Origin: Mercenaria mercenaria
Lineage: Eukaryota; Mollusca; Bivalvia; Venerida; Veneridae
NCBI RefSeq assembly: GCF_021730395.1
Contig: NC_069370.1
Span: 64,621,501 to 64,685,500 of the forward strand
Direction of reading: 5' to 3'
Length of the DNA stretch: 64,000 nucleotides
The translations under genes were made by a program, and so were the position numbers. Position 1 is the stretch's first letter; each line of letters opens with the position of its first letter. The notes beneath the pieces were generated by a model. That model was given only the letters and a program-made list of their open reading frames with translations, had not been told where the DNA came from and did no database searches. Below, one piece after another: positions 56,166-64,000 of the stretch.

Positions 56166-57626
56166 TTTCGTTAGTACTATAGTGTAGTGTATACTGTAAG
56201 TTCTACACTAATTTATTTTGTTAACTTCTATCTACTTAAATCACTTAAAAAATGTTCAACTTACCTGACGAGGTTCTCGCGCAAACCTATTATTTATGGA
56301 CATAAAAATATTAGCTATTCGATTTTATTATTTCATCTTGTTTTATTTTGTAATGATTTCATGAGAGAAACCAGCTTTTCTAATTAGGAACTTGCGAATT
56401 TATGTTTATTATACACTTCTCACAGCTGATACGCTGAGATTTACGAGAAACACACACTGTTTCAGAAATCTTTAGGTTTGCGTATTTTATTAATATTTTT
56501 ATATATACTTTTCGATATGACTTTTTGTTTTTCAGATTACCAAGGCCTTTTCTTGGTTTATGTTCTGATTGACCACGGTTTAGAGTTTTTATACGCGGAA
56601 ATTGAACCAGCAGGGCATTAGCTTAAACTGTTTGATATATGAACAATAAACAGCGGTAAATCAAACGATAAATCACAGAAAGTCCTTTTACAGGTTCACT
56701 CCATCATGTTCATTGCAATATGTTTTATTAACTAAGCTAGACCTCATTAATGCAGGTAGTAACGAACCAGACGTCATCCGGCAGTTTTACGTCATAATTG
56801 ACGTCATAATGCTCTCTCATCTGTCAACATATTGCAGATGTTATTATTACTAATTGTCTTCTTTCTTAACTAAACGACAAGTCAGATTATTTTAGAATTT
56901 TGCTGCTGTAAGGATTCGTCTTTTAACCATTTTGAAACTTATTGGCGTATGAATAAATTATCATATAAGTTGGCTCCATCAAACTATGTCTTTAAACAGA
57001 TCCAATCGGACTATGCCATTCACTAATGAAACAGTGGGAGCAATGTATTTATTTCAGTTCAGTTTATTGATGTCGACGTTAACCGTATTTTAAACGGTAA
57101 TAAGTTATTATTTGTTGTATGTGCGTTTTTACAAATTTCCCTGGTCGAAAAGTACTGAACTAAACACCCGAGAGCGGGATTTCATTGCATTTTTTTTATT
57201 TTGCATTTGTATAAACATTGAGATAAGTGCTACTCCTTAAATGTTTGTATGTATAAATATTTGTATGTTCAAGACGTACAATCGAAAGTTTATATTCGTA
57301 GACAGTGTCTAGCAGAATATTCAAAGTAACATCTGCAAAGTGTATTCTCGCTCGCCCCTCCACCTACTTTTGTTTTCCAAATAAATCTGGCAAAAAAAAT
57401 AAAATAAAATAAATAAATAAGCACACGCCCATGCCTTTATTATTTACTAGATTTTGAAATGCACATTGTGAAGTTTTTAAAAGAATCAGGATCAAATTCT
57501 AAATTGTTGAAAAGATTTTCACCCAGACGTGCAGAACTGCCTTGTGCGATTCTGATAACAGGTACTTTATTGAAACGGAGATGAACCAAGAGTCTGTAAA
57601 ATAGAACGGGAAAGATGTTTAATTGA
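56166..57626. other. Intergenic, nothing firm
   Basis: A/T-rich. 57529-57545 holds ACGTGCAGAACTGCCTT, related to the inverted end of the MITE at 18797, without a visible partner end. A CRE-like TGACGTCATAATG is at 56800-56812. No gene resemblance. Confidence 0.4.
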
Positions 57627-57755
57627 ATTAACTTCTGTTTCAACTTGAATAAGTAATAACACTGTTACATTTCTGGCATAGTTTGCGCTTTTTACCAAAG
57701 GTTATACATGTCAGGATATTTCGGGGAATTTTTCATACTGGAGAAATTATGTGGT
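57627..57755 (+). promoter_or_regulatory. Duplicated segment 1 ending in a splice donor; possible first exon
   Basis: CTTCTGTTTCAAC, CTGTTACATTTCTGGCATAG and CATACTGGAGAAA, then TATGTG/GTGAGT, align in order with 62648-62795. By eye the two are about 60-65 percent identical, with length changes. Both end at a consensus donor. Conservation of the donor suggests a duplicated non-coding first exon of plus-strand genes. A repeat family is the alternative. Confidence 0.35.
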
Positions 57756-58243
57756 GAGTATCTATTTTATATATACCTACCTTAAAAATACGGCAACTGA
57801 AATCCATGAATTTCAAATCTGGCTTCTTTCGCTAGTATAAAACTAGTACTTTCGCTTTTCTCGCCGTAATTAAATATGGCATCAGAACATGAGACAGTTC
57901 ACGTCAACAATCAGTATGAAGCAGAAGAATATATGAGATCAATCATGTCCTTTCAGTTTCAGACCCCAACGTAATTAACTGATCCAACCACGGATGAAAC
58001 TTGGAAAATGCCCAGAGTATCTGACTTGCAGCTTATGTTCGGTGTAATCTGTGTCACACTGACAGCTAACATCTTGGTACAGAGGATAGTATTCACACGT
58101 GGGTCAACAGCGAGTTGAGTCGTATTAAATAACCTATAAACGACTCTTGCAAAAATGGTCAAACGTGAATGGACACAATGTGAGATTTAGTCTAGGTTAC
58201 CAGTTTCATATATCACATTATATATCACAAATAATTTATTTAT
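57756..58243. other. Intergenic, nothing recognised
   Basis: A 67-codon minus-strand frame at 57959-58162 has no family resemblance that I can support. Confidence 0.4.
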
Positions 58244-58316
58244 TATTTTGTCGGGTTTAACGTCGCATCGACACAATGATAGGTCATATATGGCAACTTT
58301 GCAGCTTTGATGGTTG
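58244..58316 (-). mobile_element. SINE tail fragment
   Basis: GGGTTTAACGTCGCATCGAC, GGTCATATATGGCAACTTTG and CAGCTTTGATGG match the 3' end of the main SINE family in reverse. It abuts the Penelope-like remnant. Confidence 0.75.
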
Positions 58317-58515
58317 TGATACTGACTGTACATCTAAAATGTTTTTTATCTCATTACATGCAAAAAGTGTCAGAAACAATATGTTGGTCAGACAAATCAA
58401 AATGTGTCGAAACGTATGAATAGCCATCGCTTTGAAAATTTTCAGATCCAAATTACTCTTCTTACGTTGCACCGCATTTCAATAGCCCCTCACATTCAGG
58501 ATATAACACACTAAA
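58317..58515 (+). pseudogene. Penelope-like element, GIY-YIG endonuclease remnant
   Basis: The plus strand carries NVFYLITCKKCQKQYVGQTN followed by VSKRMNSHR, the GIY-YIG nuclease signature found at the C terminus of Penelope-like retroelements (YLI..C...YVGQT). A typical downstream PHFNSPSHS word follows. The coding frame is interrupted, and only this C-terminal part is recognisable. The reverse-transcriptase part is not seen upstream, where a SINE tail lies instead. Confidence 0.75.
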
Positions 58516-59839
58516 TAGTTGTTGTTCTTTATTCTATATAAAATAAACATAATTCCAATCGCCGCAGCACACATCAGGACCCATTTTAAATGTCTGTAAA
58601 CTACATTTTCTTGAAGAATATTGTCAGTGCTAAATAAAAATCAAAAGAAATCTTGGGGTCATGTTTGATGCAAGAAAAATAATTTCAGTCAAACACACAA
58701 ACTGCAAAATCAGCTAAAAAACGAGATCCCAAATTATACTGGTGGTGTATGATCTAAGTTTCCATGAAAATTTTTGTCATGTTGTTATTTCATGATCAAA
58801 ATGCTATCTACATGTCAAGCATAGATCTGTCATGTGATTTTACCAAACAAATTGCAAAAAAATATAAGGAAAATAGCTCTACACAGCAAAAAAAACTGAG
58901 GACTATTTGTATCCGCCATTATGCGACCACCATTTTTAGTGTCTGTATGCCTTCAATTGACTAATTTTTGTTTGTATCATTTGACATTGTTAATGATGAA
59001 TCTGATCGTTTGTGTAAAGAAACCTTTTTGGATACATAAATTAAAAACCATGTATGCAAAGATTATTATATGACATGTAGTTCTCTAATTATTTGATTTT
59101 ATTTGTGTCGTTTGTTCCTGTTCGTCTTTTTCCTAATTTTCATAGGAACTTTTGTATCATTTTGATCCGATGATTCTTTACATTATACGCCAGGTTATTG
59201 ATACTTTTTGTTTTGATATTTATTTTTTTTTCTTTTCAGTTGTACTAAATGCATAATTATATCAGCTATGACGTTGCGTCTGTTATACTGCTGTCTGTTT
59301 CTCGCAATTTTCACATAAATATCTGTTGTTTATTATAGCTATTCCCTGAAGAAGGCATGTAGCCGAAATGACTGCGTGTTTGCTTTTTATACTTTTATTC
59401 ACTACACTACAGTAGTAATTTAGTTCAAAACCCGATTTTTATGGGGATGTGGTTTACAAACTTCGTAAGATATTTTAGGGGGTCATGGTAATTTTTCAGC
59501 TGTATTTGGTAAAATTGTAAAACAATTTTATTAAAAGAGGTTACGACCCACACCGCATGTTTAGTGTTCAACTCGTTAACAGTTGGACACTACGCTTCCC
59601 TAGCGGGAGACGGGGAGGACTCTGTGATAAGCAGTTTTTAAATCCCACCAGGGCTGAACTGTTTTGATTTCTGTATTCTTGCCTATTCCGTCGGCCCCTT
59701 AAGAGTGCTTCTCTTGATGCCTTGTCTGAGTACATACGTTTTTGGTTTTTATATTATTATACAGGGGCATTTTTTAGAGATTCACCTGGCGGGTATTACT
59801 TTAATTACACTGTCCAGTGACTTTGGAACATGGTGGGGG
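58516..59839. other. Intergenic, possible Penelope-like 3' region
   Basis: At 59346-59368, CCTGAAGAAGGCATGTAGCC then GAAA resembles the conserved strands of a hammerhead ribozyme core (CTGANGA ... GAAA) around a GGC/GCC stem. Hammerhead motifs are known from Penelope-like elements. The rest is A/T-rich and unassigned. Confidence 0.3.
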
Positions 59840-60133
59840 TAAGAGTGAGGTTGGGTGCACACCATAAACCGGTTTAAGCTCCCCTGTGGTGTTTTTGCTA
59901 CTGACCGTTCCAAGGCGGTGCCCCACTGTCTTCCTTTATTCGCTTTGTCCTCGTGTGTTTGCTTTGTATCTGAGTGTGTGTATTTGTAAGAGTGAGGTTA
60001 TGTGCGCACCATAAACCGGTTTAAGCTCCCCAGTGGTGGTTTTGCCACTGACGTAACAAGACGGTGCCCTACTTTGTTCCTTTATTTGTTCGTTTGTCTC
60101 CGTGTGTTTGTTTTGTATGTGAATGCGTGTGTT
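59840..60133 (+). repeat. 147-bp direct duplication
   Basis: Two units start TAAGAGTGAGGTT at 59840 and 59987. Each holds CACCATAAACCGGTTTAAGC, GTTTTTGCTACTGACC / GTTTTGCCACTGACG and a GTGTGTTTGCTTTGTAT-type end. A relic copy is at 53940. Open frames on both strands here are repeat-derived. No coding role seen. Confidence 0.85.
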
Positions 60134-61179
60134 GCCTGTGTGCACAGCACATCTGCGTGTATAGAGAGGCTGCGTTTTTGAAACGTGGCATTCCCTGTTT
60201 GACTTTTATCCTTGTCTTTAGGAGAAAAAAGCAAGTCAAAGAGACTTACTTTCTGTTTTTCTACTTGAAACACACTGCTTCATTCAAATCTGCCTCCAAA
60301 AATAACGATTCACACAATTTAAGGATCTATTTAGCTACATGCATGTACATATTCATTTCTTTGAAAATGAGCTTTCAGTAATTTAAGCATTAATATTGAT
60401 ACACTTCGAACAAGGGTATCAGAGTATCTCAAATAATTAAATTATTTATCGACCAAGGCCATAATTCCAAACTGCACCCCTGCCACTAAACGCCTTCAAA
60501 CAATGTCATCATTGCCAAACATTCATTAACTTCTAGAGCCACTTTGATAGCAAGTATTTCAGTTGCATCCATCTCACTGATTATACACTATCAAACACTC
60601 GCAGTACCTTATTTCTTCATTTGTCATTTATTTGAATCCTAACTATATACCGAACTACGTGTTTCCTAAGCTCTACAGAAACTTTTGATGACAATGTCAT
60701 AAGTTTGCACCTTTAAATCTGTAAATATATCTGTCTGTTTCAAAACTGTTTACATCGGAAAATTATTATGTAAATTATTACGACTCTGGACGTTTTAACA
60801 AAGTGTATAAATGTCGATAGATACGACTTTATGCCTTCTATTGACTATCACATCTAAAATCTATAAGAAGATCCATTGGAAACATAGAACGCAACCACAC
60901 GAAACAATAACAGAGACAGTTAATGAGAGTCAATGTAAGGTGCAACACTCATCATGCCTGCTAGCACCGGCTTACTTAGGCGGATACTGAGCGGACCAGA
61001 AAATAATCAAGGAGTTTCGCTTAAGCGAGTGCAAGGAAAAGTGAGTGGCACTTGAAGGTTCCTCAAATGAATGGACCTTTTTATGACTTTTCAATTGTCC
61101 ATTAGTCTAGGTGACCGCTTAGATAACACAGATAACCTGCCAACCACCTTCCTCCGCCCCACTCTTTTTACTGCTTTCC
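60134..61179. other. Intergenic, nothing recognised
   Basis: The 105-codon frame at 60064-60381 starts inside the duplication and has no family resemblance. Confidence 0.45.
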
Positions 61180-61395
61180 TAAGGGCCACGATAGCCTAGT
61201 GGTAGCGCGTCCGCTTCGAGTGCGGGAGGTCGTGGTTCGATCCCCGGCCGCGTCATACCAAAGACGTAAAAAATGGTACCAGTAGCTCCCTTTCTTCTCA
61301 TATCCTCGTGGCGATGCTTCCATCAGGAATGAGGTGTCGAGAGTGATTAATATAAGTTGTAGAACTTCCTTCACAATCGACCTAAAACAAATTAT
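61180..61395 (+). mobile_element. tRNA-derived SINE, fourth family
   Basis: The head GGCCACGATAGCCTAGTGGT has an A-box (TAGCCTAGTGGTAGCGC), and GTGGTTCGATCCCC is a strong B-box. The anticodon-like loop sits in TCCGCTTCGAGTGCGGG. Acceptor and T stems do not pair properly, so it is not a functional tRNA. The body continues ACCAAAGACGTAAAAAATGG to about 61395. Confidence 0.75.
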
Positions 61396-61985
61396 GTATA
61401 AAACTGAAGGACTCGCTATGCCTCAGACCTGTCCATTCTGGTATCTGGTCTTCCCGTCTCTTTCTTCGACTGTCTCTCATTCTTTCCTTGCAAGATCTTC
61501 TTTTTAAGTCTTGTTGATCTTGTGATGTTCCAATACCGCTTCAATTAGCGTGTTTTCACAGTAGTGAGAAGACGTTATTACGGCCTAATGGATTTCATAA
61601 CGCTGTTCCTCACTTCCTCGTTTGTTACGTGATCTTTGTACGTGATATCCAAGAGTCTTAGAAAGCATTCATTTCTGCGGTTTGTATCCTCTTTTCTAAA
61701 TCTGCCGCCAGGGTCCACGTTTCACATGTGTACAATAAGATCGAGATGACCAATGAATGTACCAGTCTGACCTCTGAGCTTAGTGCACTGTTCTTGTCAT
61801 TCCATATGGTCAGCTAAGTCGGCGCCCAAGTCGTTCGTACGATCCTGGCCAGTATTTCCTGCTTTGACCCTTAATCTATCATGACGGACCATGAGTACCT
61901 GAAGCTCTGCACGGTATCTAGTTTCTTGCCACTAGTTTTAATGTCTAAGCCTGGTGCTGTTAATCATTTGCTATCACGATCACTT
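61396..61985 (-). pseudogene. LINE ORF2 C-terminal remnant
   Basis: On the minus strand, from 61970 down, the peptide reads SGKKLDTVQSFRYS, LARIVRTTWAPT, WNDKNSALSSEVRLVHSLVI, SILLYTCETWTLAADLEKRI, QTAEMN, DHVTNEEVRNSV, and finally DQIPEWTGLRHSESFSF. Together these are the C-terminal region of a non-LTR retrotransposon polymerase, marked by the LLYxCETWTL block. Several stops and at least two frame changes break it. The SINE at 61180 lies immediately past its 3' side. Confidence 0.8.
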
Positions 61986-62644
61986 CGAGTGTTTATTCTA
62001 TTGCAGGAGAAAGGCGCTATCCTCTTGACAAAAAAAACTACATGTACGTGCCATGTGTTTTTTTTTCCAAACATAAAATACATCAGACTGTGTTGATGAA
62101 ATTAATGTTTATGTTAGGTTTTGTCAGAAAATCACACTCGTAGATGCGGAAAAAAAACTCGACATATTTCCATATAACTCGTTGATATTAATAATACCAT
62201 TGTTCAACAAGCAGGCATATCGTGCACAAACAAAGAGCTATTTACACTACCGCATTATTGTGCTAAAGATATTTATCTTTATTAAAGTGAAAGCCGTGCA
62301 ATTTATTTGTTACACTACTAACTTTGAATAAGTAGTTTATCAACATACTTTTCAGACCTACTTTTGTTTAAAATCCATGTGATCTTAGATAAGAGATCCT
62401 GCGCGGAACAAAATGTAATTTACACGATCGAAAAGGCATTAATCCACAGCTTTTAAATTATTCTTAATTTGCTATTATTTGTTGGAACTGCTTATCTAGG
62501 TTTTGGCATCAGCTCAATACTGTAAACAATCATCTGTGTTTTATTCTTTGGGCATTTCCAGTTTATAAACTTTGGCAATGTGCTGTACGGATATAAATTA
62601 TCAAGTGAATTAAGAGGAACTTAAAACGGGGAAAAAAATGAAAT
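61986..62644. other. Intergenic, nothing recognised
   Basis: A/T-rich. A possible continuation of the LINE beyond 61985 could not be read. Confidence 0.4.
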
Positions 62645-62800
62645 TCACTTCTGTTTTTCTTCTGTTTCAACATCAGTAAGCATTAATTTTGTTACATTCC
62701 TAGGATAGTTTTCAGTGCTTAACGTCAGATAGATATGTAAGAATAATTCGAGAGTTTTTTATACTGCAGAAAACATATTCCCGGATATATGTGGTAAGTG
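62645..62800 (+). promoter_or_regulatory. Duplicated segment 2 ending in a splice donor; possible first exon
   Basis: CTTCTGTTTCAACATCAG, TTGTTACATTCCTAGGATAG, GAGAGTTTTTTATACTGCAG and ATATATGTG/GTAAGT align with the segment at 57627. The donor here is the better match to consensus. No coding frame runs through it, so if it is an exon it is probably untranslated. Confidence 0.35.
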
Positions 62801-64000
62801 TTATCTTGATATTTTTCTACATACTAGTTTAGATATTTTAGATTGCATTTGTCAATTTCATACAGCTTCTTTAACTTGTTGTAATTTACTTTCAATTTAT
62901 TTCTTATGTAGAAATATCACTTAATTTATAAATTGTCATTATTTGAGTCTTAGCTGTAAAACTATACGTCGAAATGTGCCGTGTTTCGTTTAGAAATATA
63001 TAATGGTTTCGCTTTCAATTGCATAGATAAAATGTTTTGTATTTTTTAACTGAATACATTATGTCGGTCTCTTAAAAATTCATTACTCAATGTACAGTCA
63101 ATACCGCTCGCTCGATCATAGACTGCTCGTGCAAACGGTCTCCTGGAGCAATTCATGTTTTGTTGATATACTAGTATATGTTGAGCCAAGGAGAACTTGA
63201 GCATGCTGCATATCTCCTTAAAAGACTTCAGACGAACGGTGTTTTTAAAAGTTTTGGTAACTATCGACATGATACAATACAGTACATTTTAACAAGTTGT
63301 ACCATATTAAGCATGTAAAGTATGTTGGTTTTAGCGTTAGCTAACAAGCACCTGGCGCCGAACGTTTGCTTAAGCGTGTACTTTGGTATATATATAATTC
63401 GGGTTAGACTAAAAAGGGTTTATAGCCGAATGGTCTGCTGGCAGCCTGCAAACAACAGACATCTCTTGTAGAATCGAGTTGACGCAAGTGTTATTCATCA
63501 TCTAGGAGAAAGCAAGAAACGTTTTAAAGCAAAACAGTTTAGACGTTGCATTTACAGACTTGAAAATGATCACACAATAAAAGAGGCAAGTAAGATGACA
63601 TCAAACAAAAATGTGACATGAATGACAATCTTTTCAAAACGGTGACATTTGAAATGAACTCTCCATTTCTCAACTTTGCTTATGTTTCGTGCCTGTTTCC
63701 TGTGTAAAATTATAACAAAGATTTGCACACTCTTCATCAATTTCGGAATCCTACGGACTGTTGCTAGTTGTTCTACTAGAAGTCTACAGCACCTGTGCTT
63801 CCAGATGGTCATAAATCCGTCCCAGACCTGAGAGCTGAAGTGTTCAATATATAAAAGCCCATACTTTCAGCTATCAATATTTTTTAATAGTCAGAGGTGT
63901 AGCAGCAATTACACAATGTTACTGTATTATTATCTTTAAGGATGATTAACAAGTATTCAGGCATTTTTATTAAAGTAATTTTTTTATGATATTGGATATC
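62801..64000. other. Intergenic or intronic to window end
   Basis: If 62645 is a first exon, this would be its first intron. Frames on the minus strand (63046-63270, 63570-63812) have no family resemblance. Nothing else recognised. Confidence 0.4.

Noticed and set aside
61187-61257. tRNA gene, from excellent A- and B-box sequences
   Set aside because: Acceptor and T stems do not pair, and a SINE-like body follows directly. It is a tRNA-derived SINE head.
1-64000. LTR retrotransposons, Polintons or other virus-like elements
   Set aside because: I searched for long terminal repeats and for protease, integrase and capsid-like frames by eye and found none. The retroelement remains are non-LTR or Penelope-like.

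Overview
The window looks like nuclear DNA from a marine bivalve mollusc, most likely a heterodont clam. The basis is intron-bearing animal genes, about one third GC, and a dense set of repeats of types known from bivalves: Pearl/Helentron-like elements with a 157-bp tandem core, tRNA-derived SINEs ending in GACGTTAAA-type tails, TTAA-flanked MITEs, and a near-palindromic MITE whose chance reading frame often appears as a false mollusc protein. Genes are sparse; most of the 64 kb is intergenic or intronic repeat. No LTR retrotransposon, Polinton, CRISPR array or true RNA gene was recognised.

Layout. 1-336 is the last exon of an adhesion-type G-protein-coupled receptor (plus strand). 0.5-22 kb is repeat-rich: a Pearl-like element, a palindromic MITE, SINEs, a minisatellite-bearing element at 7.6 kb, and a 2.3-kb fold-back element with ~1.1-kb arms (8642-10953). 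The fold-back and a LINE 3' end with a (TTAC)n tail (11187-12260) are both nested in an old array of core-like monomers. 22432-23710 (minus) is a long terminal exon of a galactose 3-O-sulfotransferase. 23.8-41.5 kb is again repeats: an A/T palindrome, a TACG minisatellite, an internally triplicated MITE, three adjacent MITE/fold-back elements near 32-33 kb, and a degenerate array near 38-39 kb broken by a SINE and a Pearl-like element.

41880-44493 and 49075-55624 are two tandem, same-strand paralogues of a GT32/Gly_transf_sug glycosyltransferase. I resolved their exon structure from splice sites and reading phase. Both encode short type II Golgi-type membrane proteins with a YGGIYLDFDE (DXD) motif, and both end in an exon of exactly 464 nt. 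They differ by one intron and in the size of the last intron (369 bp against 3952 bp, the larger filled with mobile elements). 56-64 kb holds a Penelope-like GIY-YIG remnant, a 147-bp direct duplication, a SINE beside a decayed LINE, and a pair of ~130-160 bp duplicated segments (57.6 and 62.65 kb) that both end in a good splice donor and could be first exons of further plus-strand genes.

Functionally, the glycosyltransferase pair and the sulfotransferase would all act in the Golgi on glycan chains. Whether they share a pathway cannot be told from sequence. The most notable structures are the nested fold-back/LINE/satellite region, the 157-bp core shared by several element types, the ~70-bp core shared by two unrelated MITE families, and the intron difference between the tandem glycosyltransferases.
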